From positions 372,001 through 436,000 of the forward strand of contig NZ_JAFBBP010000001.1 in assembly GCF_016907275.1 (NCBI RefSeq): 64,000 nucleotides of DNA, in the 5' to 3' direction. Positions 16,139 through 26,007 of this stretch are shown piece by piece. Both the position numbers and the translations under genes were made by a program. Position 1 is the first letter of the stretch. Each line of letters begins with the position of its first letter. The notes below the pieces were generated by a model, which saw only the letters and a list, made by a program, of their open reading frames with translations, made no database searches and was not told the DNA's origin. The stretch comes from Micromonospora luteifusca. Its GTDB lineage: Bacteria; Actinomycetota; Actinomycetes; Mycobacteriales; Micromonosporaceae.

Positions 16139-19100
16139 CTACGACTCATCCGTGAGCGCACGTGCCAGGGATGCAACCTTCGCCAAGCGGACCGCGGCCA
16201 CCTCGGTCAAGGCTTTTCGGCCGTAGGTCTGCAACGTCGCCCGGTAGACGTGTTCCGGATTACTCCAGCCGAGGTCCTCAGCGTGAACTGCCATGACCAC
16301 CGCCAACTCCGCTGGTGGCACCTCATCGAGGGCACGCGGGCCGAGGACTCGCGGCACCGCCGGAGGCTGGTGCGGCAAACGGTACGTCCGGGGCTGAACT
16401 CCGGCTTCCCGGAGTGGGTTCTCCTCTACCAGCAGTCCGCGCCGCACAGCTGAGCTGATCACCTTGTTGACCGCGCTAGCCGCCGCACGGCCGACACGTT
16501 GACCACCGGCTGCACGCACGTATGCGGTCTGCAGGCGTTCGCCGAGCATCGGGCCCTCGCACGCCACTATGGCGAGCACGGCTTCACGCATGCCGAGTGG
16601 GGCCGGTTCAGCCGCGCGGGGTGCCGAACCCTCAAATGCCTCGTACGGTTCGAGTAGAGACGGCTCTGCCCGGGCGGCGCTGGCGTAGTACCCAGAGGTG
16701 TCCGCCACTGCAGGATCGGAGGCCTCCACAACGACTGGGGCGAACGCGAACGCCTGCGGCGGTGAAGCAGCCGGGCGCTCGGTGTACGTCACCACGTCAG
16801 CTCCAGGCTCTTGCGCGGAACTTGTCCTGGCCTGCGTCACGGTCCGGGAGGTACCGATGCCGGAACCCGACCAGGGCGAGGCGACGGTCTCCTCGACGTC
16901 CCCGGTCGGGGCGGCTGGAGGAGGTAGCTCGGACAGGCTCGCGGGGGCATCGTCGGCCGGTGCGTCTGGCTCAGCCGCTCCTGCTGGGCGTATTCCGCGT
17001 CGGTTCAAGGCCGCCCACAGTTCCTGCAGCACAGCCGCCTCGTCGACAGCGAACGCCGACTGTGGGATCCGGAAGAACTCCCAACCGCAGCGCTCCAACT
17101 CTCGTTGCCGAGCCATGTCGGCCTCGTACCGGTCGGGTCCATGCCAGGCATCGCCGTCGCACTCGACAGCGAGTCTGCTGTGCGGGCCGACCACTACCAG
17201 GTCGATCGAGTAGCCAAGCGCCTCGTACTGGGGTACGACCGTGTATCCGTGCCCCACGATCCTGTTGTAGACCCGCTGCTCGAAGAGCGAGTCGAACGGG
17301 ACAACGCGACGGTCCTCGGGCACGTCGGTCGGCAGCACCACGCCGTCATGCTCGACGGGACGGTTCGCCACTCCGTAGCAGTAGTCCAGCAACTGGTGAC
17401 GGAGGTCGGCGGGGTTACCGAGGTCACTGGGTCGGATCGAGTGGAACACCCACATCTGGTCCTTGGCCCGGGAGGCGGCGACGTTGTAGCGCTGCACGTA
17501 CATCTCCGCGGTCGCGGAGAACATTCGCGCGCCCGGCTCCATGGCGGCGACCATGCTGAGGAACATGACATCGCGCTCAGAGCCCTGGAAGTCAGCGGAG
17601 TCGCCGCAACGCAACTCACGACGTTCCCACTCGGCCGGGTCGAGGCGTTCCAACAGCAGACGCTCGATCAATTTCGCCTGATGCGGGCCCTGCAACGAGA
17701 TCACTCCAAAGGTGCGGCCGTCGTAACGGGGATCCGCGGAGCAGGCGACGATCCGTTCGACGACCGCTTCAGCCTCCGGCTGGTTGATCTTTCCGGTGGT
17801 GCCGCGCACGTACCCGTCCTCGACGAACACAGGCTTAATCGGTTCGAGGCGATCGGCGCCGTACTGACGAACCGGTATGAGCCGGATGTTCTCCGGCTCA
17901 TACGCGATCCGGTTGGAGAAATTGATGATCTCCGGGACGCAACGACGGTGCTCCGTCAACGGGATGAGCCCACTGAATCGCATCTTGGCCTCGTCGAAGA
18001 GGCTACGTTGCGGGTCCTGCCAGGAGGCGCGATACGGATCGTCGTGGAGGTACTGCGCCGCGAGATTCCGCAGATGCTGCTGGTCCACACCGACCGCGCT
18101 CGGGGACACCTGCTTGTCGTCCCCGATGACGACGATCTTGGGAGCAAGGTACTGCAAGAAAGTGGCAGCCAATCCGGCCTGGGACGCCTCGTCAACGACC
18201 ACGACGTCGAACATGTCGGGCCGCACCTGCAGCTGTTCGGCGATCCGGTAGATCGGCATGATCCAGACCGGCACGGAAGGGCGGCAGCGGTCCATGGCCT
18301 GGCGGATCTCGGCGCGTCGCTGGGGCGCGTACTTGCCGGTGCCCTTGCCGAGCCGGCGCACCAGTTGCCCGTACTGTTGCAGGTTGGCCCGGGCCGAGCC
18401 GCTAATCCGTTGCGGTGCGGCGGCGTGCCGCCAGGCGCGTGCTGCGGCCAGTTCCTCGACGTGGTGGCGGATCTGGCGCTCGGTCTCGCTCGTCTCAGCC
18501 TGCAGGCGGTTGAGGTCCGCGACCTGCCGGTCGGCGATCCACGCGGCGGTGACGGCCCAGGCCCATGCGCCTTCCCAGGCGGTCAGGCGGCCTTCCCAGG
18601 CGTGGTCACCCGGGTCCGCGACGATCGCATCGTGTAGTCGGGGGGCATCGTGCCGCAGGCGCGAAGCCAGCTCATCGCGGCGGCGAACCATGCCCCGGAC
18701 CTGCACCAGACGCTGGACCCGGTGGACCGCGGACGCGTACGTGGCCACGTCGCGATCGGTCACCGCCTTTTCCAAGGTGATCAGCACCGGCGCGGCGAAT
18801 GGCTCGTGTACAAGGCGGGTAGCGGCCTCGGCAGCGGCCTCGACTGCGGCTCGGGCACGGTTCAGCCGGTCTTCGGCGTCAGCCGCGTCGACCAGCGAGG
18901 CGTAGGCACGGACGGCGATGACGTCCGCCCACTGCGGGCGCGGCAGCCGAAGCGCCACGAGTCGGCGATCCTGCTCGCTGAGCGCGGCGCCGAGCGATAA
19001 AACGCGATGTAGCTGGCCAAGCTCGGTGACATGCCAGCTGAGCCGCTCTTGCGGGGTGTCTTCCGGCGGGATCCTGACCGTGGCGGGCCAGGCGCGGTCG

Positions 19101-21424
19101 AGCCCGCTCAGCAGCCGGGTCGCTTCCGCCCAGGCGAGGAAGCGGTCAAGCGCCTCCACTGTCGCAGGTGGATGTCCGTCGACGCGTACGTGGGCGAAGA
19201 GGTCGCGGGCCGCCTTGACTGGCCTGGCAGTGAGCACACCCAGGGTCGGGCTGCCGTCCGCAGCAACTTTGATTTTGCCGCCGCTGGAGAGGTGCTGGCG
19301 TAGGTGTTGCGCGAGCGACACCAGCGGAGCCAGTTCGGGTCCGGTTGCGGCGACTTCGGCGATGCCAAGGCGCTGCACATGTGGCTTCGCCTGATCGACG
19401 AGGTCCTGCAACTGTCTGGCGCGCTCCTGCCAGATCTGTCCGCGATCCGAGATCACGTCGGTTAGAGCCTCGGACATCCAGGCTTCGCTGCGGCGGGCCA
19501 GATCGTCGGCAGTGCCGGCCAAACGATGCAGGCTCTGTTGCAGCTCAACGCGCTCGGTTGCCGGCATCGCCCGGATCGCGTTGAACGCAGAGTGCTGCCG
19601 GTGACCGACGTATTCCGCATCGGCCGCACGGGCCCGCGTCTCTGCGGCGACTGCTCCCGCGAATTCGGCTGAACTGGTGAGTGTCGTTGGGTCTGGCAAC
19701 GTGTCACGCGCCTGCTCTTCGTCGGCGACCAGCAGCTCGTCACGCAACAGCTGCAGCCACTCGACAATCTCCTGCGTGGTCAGTGACGCCTTCTCGGTTG
19801 GACGGGGTGGCGCCCACGCACTGATCCACCCGTACCCCGGTTCATCCGCGTGGTGAGCGGAGGCGATCGCGGCGATCGTGCCGCGGTACCTCCCCTGTTC
19901 ATGGTGGGTGACCTCGGCTGATCGCACATCGACGATCCGTCGGTGCAGCTCGGCACGCTGCCGGCGAAGCTCGTCGATAGCGTCGGCGTGGCTCGTGATG
20001 CTCTGGGCCGACCGCTGCTCGTCGAAGTCGATGGCCTGTTGGGAGATGGTGTTGACCGCGACTTTCAGGTCGGCCATGTCCTCGCGCGAGGCTCCGACAA
20101 CCGCTACCGACAGCGGCCGAATCGCCTCCGGCAGCTTCGCCCGCACCTCTTTGAGCGCGCGATCTGTCTGCGCGGTCACCAGCACCCGCTTGCCCTGCGC
20201 CAGCAGGTGACTCAGCAGCGCGGCCGCAGTGTGCGTCTTGCCGGTGCCGGGCGGCCCCTGCACCAGGGTCTGCGCGTGTCGATCGACCTGCCGCAGGACT
20301 TGCAGCTGCTTCTCGTTGACCGGAAGCGGCAGATACATCTCGTCGTCCACGGCCACCAGAGCGCCGGGCGTCGGATCAGTCTCCGACGGCGGCCGATAGT
20401 CGGGATCAACCAGCGGCAGGATGCCACTTGGAACGGTCTGTGAATCGATCAACTGCTCGCGGATCCGTTCCAAGACCTCGGCGAGTCCGTGGTTGCGCCG
20501 ACGCAGCACGACGGCGGGTGCCAAGGCCACCTCGGCCGTGACCGGAGTGCCCCTGCCCGGGCTTTCCGTCTCGACATAGCTGGCATCCGGATCAAGGCTG
20601 TGCGCGACGCGCTGCAGGAGCTCACCGATGGCGGTCAGATTCAGCGGATGCTCGGCGTAGGTTCGTGCTGACTCGCGCACGTCGGCGATGTGTCGGGAGC
20701 TGGTCAGCTGCGAATCCAGCATGTCCAGTTCAAGCCGAAGCGGGTCGGGGGACTCGACGGCGTTGACATGCAGGGTGCCGGTGACCGGGTCCAGGTCAAT
20801 GGCGACCGGTGTGGTGATCAGGTGCCGGCGCACCGCCGGGTGCCCATCGGGTTTCCACGACAGGCAACCAACGGCCAGGACCAGCTCCTTCTCTTCCGGA
20901 TTGCTGGCCGCGTCGGCCTGCATCGAGAAGAGAACGGCGTACGCCTCCCGTACGGGCCGGTCGACGCGCTCGCGCTCCGCCCAGGACGTCCAGCCCGACA
21001 ACCAATTCTGGTACGCCACCTCGACCTTCGGATGATCATCCAGCCGCAGGACCGCTGCTGCCGGGACGTCGTCATCCCCTTCCGGATCGGCCATATCGGC
21101 TTCCAGATCCGGTATCTCAGTGGCGAGGTGGGGAACGACGTCCGGATCGTCGACACCACCGCTCAGCCAGCGGGCGAGTTCATGACCGGGCGTCGGCGGG
21201 TGTATCCGGTCCAGCCGGTCGATGTGCCCGATCTCGTCACCAGGCTCAGGCTCCACGTCCCAGTGCGCGAAATGCACGGCCGCGTGCCGCGGCAGATCAC
21301 GACTCCAGGCCAGGTCATACCCGTCGTAGGTACGCGGCGCCGAGATGGTGGACTGCTGCGCCCGGGCCAGGAACTCGAACAGTCGAACCGCACGATCGAG
21401 GCGGCTCGCTGGGGCGGTGGTCAA
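16139..21424 (-). CDS. Upf1-like SF1 helicase with C-terminal Vsr/DUF559-type nuclease domain
   Basis: A 1761-residue COG1112-type helicase. Walker A is VQGPPGTGKTHTAAALLSHL (about residue 391). A long, mainly helical insert (about 450-1040) separates it from the second half: FDVVVVDEASQAGLAATFLQ (about 1075), GDDKQVSPSA, GVISLQGPHQA, GSERDVMFLSMV and YNVAASRAKDQMW. A Vsr/DUF559-like nuclease domain follows: FEQRVYNRIVGHGYTVVPQY, YSIDLVVVG and LAVECDGDAWHG (about 1421). After a proline-rich linker, the last 150 residues look like a DUF3320-like winged-helix domain. The start is TTG with AAGGGA upstream. A Ser/Thr kinase gene precedes it in the same direction. Helicase-nuclease fusions of this kind occur in defence islands. 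Confidence 0.85.
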   Translation of the reverse strand: MTTAPASRLDRAVRLFEFLARAQQSTISAPRTYDGYDLAWSRDLPRHAAVHFAHWDVEPEPGDEIGHIDRLDRIHPPTPGHELARWLSGGVDDPDVVPHLATEIPDLEADMADPEGDDDVPAAAVLRLDDHPKVEVAYQNWLSGWTSWAERERVDRPVREAYAVLFSMQADAASNPEEKELVLAVGCLSWKPDGHPAVRRHLITTPVAIDLDPVTGTLHVNAVESPDPLRLELDMLDSQLTSSRHIADVRESARTYAEHPLNLTAIGELLQRVAHSLDPDASYVETESPGRGTPVTAEVALAPAVVLRRRNHGLAEVLERIREQLIDSQTVPSGILPLVDPDYRPPSETDPTPGALVAVDDEMYLPLPVNEKQLQVLRQVDRHAQTLVQGPPGTGKTHTAAALLSHLLAQGKRVLVTAQTDRALKEVRAKLPEAIRPLSVAVVGASREDMADLKVAVNTISQQAIDFDEQRSAQSITSHADAIDELRRQRAELHRRIVDVRSAEVTHHEQGRYRGTIAAIASAHHADEPGYGWISAWAPPRPTEKASLTTQEIVEWLQLLRDELLVADEEQARDTLPDPTTLTSSAEFAGAVAAETRARAADAEYVGHRQHSAFNAIRAMPATERVELQQSLHRLAGTADDLARRSEAWMSEALTDVISDRGQIWQERARQLQDLVDQAKPHVQRLGIAEVAATGPELAPLVSLAQHLRQHLSSGGKIKVAADGSPTLGVLTARPVKAARDLFAHVRVDGHPPATVEALDRFLAWAEATRLLSGLDRAWPATVRIPPEDTPQERLSWHVTELGQLHRVLSLGAALSEQDRRLVALRLPRPQWADVIAVRAYASLVDAADAEDRLNRARAAVEAAAEAATRLVHEPFAAPVLITLEKAVTDRDVATYASAVHRVQRLVQVRGMVRRRDELASRLRHDAPRLHDAIVADPGDHAWEGRLTAWEGAWAWAVTAAWIADRQVADLNRLQAETSETERQIRHHVEELAAARAWRHAAAPQRISGSARANLQQYGQLVRRLGKGTGKYAPQRRAEIRQAMDRCRPSVPVWIMPIYRIAEQLQVRPDMFDVVVVDEASQAGLAATFLQYLAPKIVVIGDDKQVSPSAVGVDQQHLRNLAAQYLHDDPYRASWQDPQRSLFDEAKMRFSGLIPLTEHRRCVPEIINFSNRIAYEPENIRLIPVRQYGADRLEPIKPVFVEDGYVRGTTGKINQPEAEAVVERIVACSADPRYDGRTFGVISLQGPHQAKLIERLLLERLDPAEWERRELRCGDSADFQGSERDVMFLSMVAAMEPGARMFSATAEMYVQRYNVAASRAKDQMWVFHSIRPSDLGNPADLRHQLLDYCYGVANRPVEHDGVVLPTDVPEDRRVVPFDSLFEQRVYNRIVGHGYTVVPQYEALGYSIDLVVVGPHSRLAVECDGDAWHGPDRYEADMARQRELERCGWEFFRIPQSAFAVDEAAVLQELWAALNRRGIRPAGAAEPDAPADDAPASLSELPPPAAPTGDVEETVASPWSGSGIGTSRTVTQARTSSAQEPGADVVTYTERPAASPPQAFAFAPVVVEASDPAVADTSGYYASAARAEPSLLEPYEAFEGSAPRAAEPAPLGMREAVLAIVACEGPMLGERLQTAYVRAAGGQRVGRAAASAVNKVISSAVRRGLLVEENPLREAGVQPRTYRLPHQPPAVPRVLGPRALDEVPPAELAVVMAVHAEDLGWSNPEHVYRATLQTYGRKALTEVAAVRLAKVASLARALTDES

Positions 21425-21582
21425 GAGATAGTTCCCTTCGTTGCACTGGGGCCCGGACAGCTATGCGGACGTCGCCCATTGGAGCCTGCTCGAACTTACG
21501 TGCGGTCTCCCGGGTGCGCTGCCGGTCATTCGGAGATGATCTAGGGGCCGTACGGAGGATCGTTGGCGATTCGCGGCGCCGA

Positions 21583-23205
21583 TCACCGGGAGCGGCTCAG
21601 CCCCGAGAGCAGCTCGGCGACTTCGACGGCACTGGGGTGGGTGGCGCCGCGCAGCCGAGTCAAGTCCTTCAGCAGGTCACGTAGCGTTGCTTCAGCGGCT
21701 GGCCAGTGCCGAGCTCCGAGTTGGAGCAGGCCGATCTGGCGACGTAGTTCCAGGGTGCGTGGATCGTCCGGGCCGTAGGCCTCACTCTCGTCGCCGAGCA
21801 GCGCGTCCAGCTGACGCAGCGCCTCGCTGGTCTCGCCGAAAAGTGCACGGCAGGTGGCGCCCCGGAGCCGGCATTTCAGGGCGAATTCTGCGTGCCTGCC
21901 ATCCCGCCTGGCAATGTCGTCGGCGAGCTGCTCGTACGTCGGCGCCGCCCGGCGGTAGTCCCCCGCATCGAAGAGCACGTCCGCCAGTTCGAGCCGGGCG
22001 CGGAGGACATCGTCGTCGGTGGTGCCGAGCGTCGCCGCGGCTGACTCGACGGCTCCGGTCAGCAGCTCCGCGGCTTGGCCGAGGCGTGATGTCCTGGCGA
22101 GCCGGGCCGCTTCGTCCCGCGCCTGGTGAAGTGCATCGCGGTCGACACGCGCACCCTGACGGGGTTGTGGCGGCGCGGCGGGCTGGACGGACCCGCCGGA
22201 AGATGGTGGAGTCGTCAACAGGGACGGCGGGTCGGGCTGCGGAGGCGCCGGGGCAGGCGGCGGAGTCACGGGCGGGGCTGATGGCGGGGGCATGAACACC
22301 CGGCTGAGCGCGGTTCCGTACATCCGGGTGGGGCTGGTCGTCGATGGCGGGTGCAGCACTCCCGGCAGCGGGCCCAGTCCGGTGGCATACGGCAGCAACT
22401 GGTCATAGACGATGTGGGCGCCGGCGGGGCGGTCCTCGGGCTGCTTCTGCAGCAGGTGCAGCAGCAGCTCCTCCAAGGCCTCGGGCACCTCGTCGCGAAC
22501 GCCGCGCACCGGCGGTGGCGGTTGGCTGACCTGCTTGCTCCAGACGTCGAACGAGGTGGATCCGCTGAAAAGACGGTCGCCGGTGAGCATCTCGTGCAGG
22601 GTGCAGCCGAGGGAGTAGAGGTCGGTCGCGGGGCCGCTGATGTTGGTCTGGATCTGCTCGGGTGCCATGTAGGCGGGGGTGCCAGGCGGCAACCCGGTTG
22701 CGGTGATCTTCGAGAAGTCCGAAAGGGTGGGCGCGGCGGCGAGACCGAAGTCGAGCACCTTCACGGCCCCGTCGGGCTGCAGCATGAGGTTGCTCGGCTT
22801 GAGGTCGCGGTGCACGAGCGAGGCCTCGTGGGCAATGGTGAGCACGGCGCAGACCTGGGCGGCGATCGCGGTGGCCCAGCCGATGGGCAGGGCACCTTGC
22901 TCGGCCACCAGGTCGGCGACGCTGATCCCGTGGATGCGCTGCATGACCAGGTATGGCCGGCCCTCCTGGGTGCCCACGTCGTAGACGGCGGGCACGCCGG
23001 GGTGTTCCAGGCGGGCGGTGATCCGCGACTCGCGGACGAATCGACGGATGTAGTCCTTGTCCGGCTCGCCGTCGGGAAAGCGGATGAACTTGACTGCGAC
23101 CTGTCGGTCGAGTTTGGTGTCGTGGCCGAGCCACACCTCGCCCATCCCGCCGCGGCCGATGGGCAGGTCGTCCAGCTCGTACCGGCCGTTGATCAGCACA
23201 CCCAC
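21583..23205 (-). CDS. Soluble Ser/Thr protein kinase with TPR-like C-terminus
   Basis: A 540-residue Hanks-type kinase. The glycine-rich loop IGRGGMGEVW (16-25), catalytic lysine in VAVKF (K39), HRDLKPSN (about 131), DFG (about 153) and APE in YMAPEQ are all present, so it should be active. Residues about 290-360 are proline-rich, and the remainder forms helical repeats resembling TPRs (ARLELADVLFDAGDYRRAAP, CRALFGETSEALRQLDALLG). There is no membrane segment, unlike PknB-type receptors. It lies 42 bp after an adenine methylase gene and before a giant helicase gene, all codirectional. A kinase next to a helicase recalls Mokosh type I, where the two are fused; a kinase next to a methylase recalls Pgl, but no PglZ or PglY gene is here. 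Confidence 0.9.
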   Translation of the reverse strand: MGVLINGRYELDDLPIGRGGMGEVWLGHDTKLDRQVAVKFIRFPDGEPDKDYIRRFVRESRITARLEHPGVPAVYDVGTQEGRPYLVMQRIHGISVADLVAEQGALPIGWATAIAAQVCAVLTIAHEASLVHRDLKPSNLMLQPDGAVKVLDFGLAAAPTLSDFSKITATGLPPGTPAYMAPEQIQTNISGPATDLYSLGCTLHEMLTGDRLFSGSTSFDVWSKQVSQPPPPVRGVRDEVPEALEELLLHLLQKQPEDRPAGAHIVYDQLLPYATGLGPLPGVLHPPSTTSPTRMYGTALSRVFMPPPSAPPVTPPPAPAPPQPDPPSLLTTPPSSGGSVQPAAPPQPRQGARVDRDALHQARDEAARLARTSRLGQAAELLTGAVESAAATLGTTDDDVLRARLELADVLFDAGDYRRAAPTYEQLADDIARRDGRHAEFALKCRLRGATCRALFGETSEALRQLDALLGDESEAYGPDDPRTLELRRQIGLLQLGARHWPAAEATLRDLLKDLTRLRGATHPSAVEVAELLSGLSRSR

Positions 23206-23247
23206 CTCGGCACCCCGCTCCGTTCCTCGTCTCTCAGCATGGGCAGG

Positions 23248-25224
23248 CTAGTCTGCCGCCGCCGGCCGTAGGCTCTCGTCACCGAGGCCCTGAAATCCGC
23301 GCTCGACGAGCTCCTCCCCGAGCGCCGTCGTCTCCCGCAGCCGCACCTCGAAGGCCATCAACTGCCGAAACGCGTCGCCGTACCGGCGCTGCTCGGTTAC
23401 GGGCAGCCGGGGCAGCCGGCTGCGACGGATGTCGAAGCGGGCGGCGAGTGACGAACCGCCGGAGCCGCCACAGCGCTGCGTGCTCCGCAGGAACCCGGCC
23501 AGGAAGTACGGGTCGAGCTGCTCCGGGTCGACCCGGAGCAGGTATAGCCGGGGACCCAGAAGTGGTCCGTCCTCGCGGACGACGTGGACAGCCGGCGTAC
23601 GCGGCGCCAACGGCACCAGCACGTCGCCAGCTTGCAGGATGACCGCTCCGGGGAAGTTCCTGGCCGTCCCGGACGGCGGACGTCCCAGGCGTACGTCCCG
23701 GGCGGTCATCACCGACGCGGGGCCGTCCTCGGCGCTGGACATCGACATCGGAGCCTGCCGGATCGTCACGGCACCCGCCCTGGTCAGCTCGCCGATGGTC
23801 GTCATCGCGCGCCCCCCGACAGGTGGGGAGACGGTCAGCTTCGGCAGGGTCGGCACCAGCTGCGCGGCAGCAACGCGCAGGGACTCCAGCACGGGCGGAA
23901 AAGCCGGCTCCGATGCGTCGGCCGCAGCCACGTGCATGGCCGGGGTAAGGTCGACATCGCCGTCCAGCAGGTCGACGATCGGCACCGCCCGGCTCCCGGT
24001 TGGCAGTTCGGATCCCGAGAAGTACGCCCGCCAGGCCAGCTCAGCGAGCCCGGGCTCGGCCCGCGCATCGACGACCAGAACGTCACGCGGTCGGGTGACG
24101 TCGACGCCGCGCCTCAGCAACCACAGGTCTGACGTGACCGCGCCGGCCGGCCCCGTCGGCGGCAGGCTGATCACCCCGCACAACGCACCGGCGCGAAGGA
24201 GGCTGGCTCGAATCCGCCGACCGGAGCGTCGTGAAGCCGCCGCGGCTGGCATGAGGATCGCCACCCGCCCGCCCGGCCGGACATGCGCAAGGCAATGCTG
24301 CACCCAGGCCAGCTCGGGTTCCCCACGCGGCGGGAGGCCGTGCTCCCAGCGTGGATCGCCCGCCAGGTCGTCGTGCCCCCAGGACCGATCCCCGAACGGC
24401 GGATTGCAGACAACCGCGTCGAACAGCTCACCAGAGTAGGCGTCGCAGCCCAGGGAATCCGCAACTGCCACGCGGGCGTCACTGCCGTGCAGCAGAAGCC
24501 GGGCCAGTGCGATACAGGCCGCCGTCCGGTCGACCTCCTGGCCGCAAACCTGGCCTGTGCGGGCGGTGTCGGCAGCGAGCAGCAGGGTACCGATTCCGCA
24601 CGCCGGATCGAGTAGACGGTCCCCCGACGAGGCGGTGAGCGCGACCATGAGGGCGGCGACGGGCGCCGGCGTGACGCTGTGCCGGCGGGAGTGAACCTCC
24701 CGGTACCGCTCGCAGAGGAAGTCGAAGACAGCCCGGTGCCCGTCCACCCTGGCCGCTGCGGCGGTCAGCCGCACGATGGCCGCAGCGCCGTGATCGGCCT
24801 GGGCGACGAGCAGGTCAGCCAACTCCGGTTCGGCCGCACGCATCTGCTCGGACAGGCAACGCACCAGCGCAAAGTCCGGTTGCCCGGCGAGCGACTTCCA
24901 CCGGCCCGGATTCCGAGCCAGGAAGACCAGAAACGCGCCGAGGTGACCGATCCGGCCACCCAGTTCCAGGTCGGTGGACGCGCCGCGCAGCAGCTGCCAG
25001 ACCCGATCGGAGGGGGTGACCTCGAACGGCTTGTCGTGCCGGGTCAGCCACTTCTCGATGTCGTCGAGCGCGAAGAGCGGGCTCGCGGAGCTGCCGCCGA
25101 CGGGCGTCGGAAAGTCGGGGAACCGCCGCCGCCAGTTGCTGACCGCCGCCCGGCCGACATCAGTGAGGCGCGCAATGTCGCCCACCGCGACGGTGGCGGC
25201 GTTCCGCGCTGCGGGTAGATCCAT
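23248..25224 (-). CDS. Single-chain N6-adenine DNA methylase with N-terminal HTH and C-terminal recognition domain
   Basis: A 658-residue methylase. An N-terminal helix-turn-helix (IARLTDVGRAAVSNWRRRF, about 15-35) is followed by the PTPVGG and DDIEKWL elements. The catalytic core has DPACGIGTLLLAAD (motif I, about 208) and DAVVCNPPFGDRSWGHDDL (motif IV, about 274), both intact, then HsdM-like ELAWVQHCLAHVRPGG. Residues about 420-658 resemble a type I specificity domain (GDVLVPLAPRTPAVHVV, LDPYFLAGFLRS), so modification and recognition are in one chain. It begins 9 bp after drmC and is paralogous to the gene at 39926-41869. Likely cotranscribed with DISARM. No restriction subunit of its own is visible. 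Confidence 0.85.
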   Translation of the reverse strand: MDLPAARNAATVAVGDIARLTDVGRAAVSNWRRRFPDFPTPVGGSSASPLFALDDIEKWLTRHDKPFEVTPSDRVWQLLRGASTDLELGGRIGHLGAFLVFLARNPGRWKSLAGQPDFALVRCLSEQMRAAEPELADLLVAQADHGAAAIVRLTAAAARVDGHRAVFDFLCERYREVHSRRHSVTPAPVAALMVALTASSGDRLLDPACGIGTLLLAADTARTGQVCGQEVDRTAACIALARLLLHGSDARVAVADSLGCDAYSGELFDAVVCNPPFGDRSWGHDDLAGDPRWEHGLPPRGEPELAWVQHCLAHVRPGGRVAILMPAAAASRRSGRRIRASLLRAGALCGVISLPPTGPAGAVTSDLWLLRRGVDVTRPRDVLVVDARAEPGLAELAWRAYFSGSELPTGSRAVPIVDLLDGDVDLTPAMHVAAADASEPAFPPVLESLRVAAAQLVPTLPKLTVSPPVGGRAMTTIGELTRAGAVTIRQAPMSMSSAEDGPASVMTARDVRLGRPPSGTARNFPGAVILQAGDVLVPLAPRTPAVHVVREDGPLLGPRLYLLRVDPEQLDPYFLAGFLRSTQRCGGSGGSSLAARFDIRRSRLPRLPVTEQRRYGDAFRQLMAFEVRLRETTALGEELVERGFQGLGDESLRPAAAD

Positions 25225-25233
25225 CTCCGCTCC

Positions 25234-26007
25234 TCAGCTCGCCGACCGCAGCCGGGTCAGCACGCCCCGAGTCTGCAGCTCGGCGATGTGCTCGGCGGCC
25301 CGCTGCGGTGCGGTCCCACCGTGCACGAGCAGGCCCGCCTCGATGTTGCGGTTGACCCCGGACTGGGTGAGGTTGGCGCTGGACACCAGCAGTACTTTGC
25401 GATCGGCGACGGCAATCTTCGCGTGCATCTTGGCGCTGTCCTCGGCCCGGCGCTCGACCGGCCAGTGCCACACCTGCACGCCGGGCAGGCTAGCGAAGGC
25501 GGCGGCGGGTTCCGCACCGTTCAATGCGCCGCGGGCCCCGGCCAGGGTCTCGACCACGACGGTCACGGCCACACCCCGCCCGACCGCCGTGGTCAGGGCG
25601 GCCAGCAGCGGCGGGTAAGGCTTGGCGGAGTACGTCATGAGCAGCAGTTCGGCGTGGGCCTCCGCGACCAGATCGACCAGCACCTGCGCGGTGGCACGGA
25701 CCGGCACCGGATGGGTGCTCGGTCCACTCCACACCGACTCGATTCGCACCGCGGCGGACCGCTGCGCGTGCCCGGCGGCCAGGCCACGCAAATAGGCGGC
25801 CGCCTCGACACCTGGCAACCCCGAAGCGCGCTGCGCGGCCAGCACCGCCCCGGCCGCCTCGGCGAAACCGGGGACCGGGACGGCGTGGCGAACGGACTGC
25901 TCGGGCGAGCCGTCACCGAGGCGGTCGGCCAGCACCCGCAGGTGTCCCGGCCCGAGCCGGTTCACCGCGGCCTCGGCCGCCGCCTCGAACGCCGGACGCC
26001 AGCTCAT
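25234..26007 (-). CDS. drmC: DISARM protein DrmC, PLD-family
   Basis: A 257-residue PLD-superfamily protein with one HKD motif: MHAKIAVADRKVLLVSSANL (about residues 185-205), then S-G-V-N-R-N-I-E-A-G. DrmC is part of the DISARM core but was reported dispensable for protection in the studied Bacillus system. The N-terminal 90 residues are helical, and a conserved LLLMTYSAKPYPPLLAAL segment precedes the catalytic site. The length is typical. Its ATG overlaps the TGA of drmB by 4 nt, and the next gene is an adenine methylase 9 bp away. Confidence 0.9.
   Translation of the reverse strand: MSWRPAFEAAAEAAVNRLGPGHLRVLADRLGDGSPEQSVRHAVPVPGFAEAAGAVLAAQRASGLPGVEAAAYLRGLAAGHAQRSAAVRIESVWSGPSTHPVPVRATAQVLVDLVAEAHAELLLMTYSAKPYPPLLAALTTAVGRGVAVTVVVETLAGARGALNGAEPAAAFASLPGVQVWHWPVERRAEDSAKMHAKIAVADRKVLLVSSANLTQSGVNRNIEAGLLVHGGTAPQRAAEHIAELQTRGVLTRLRSAS

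Noticed and set aside
23248..25224. Type I restriction-modification system
   Set aside because: Methylase and specificity-like parts are fused, but no HsdR-type translocase/nuclease gene is adjacent; the nearby helicases belong to other families.
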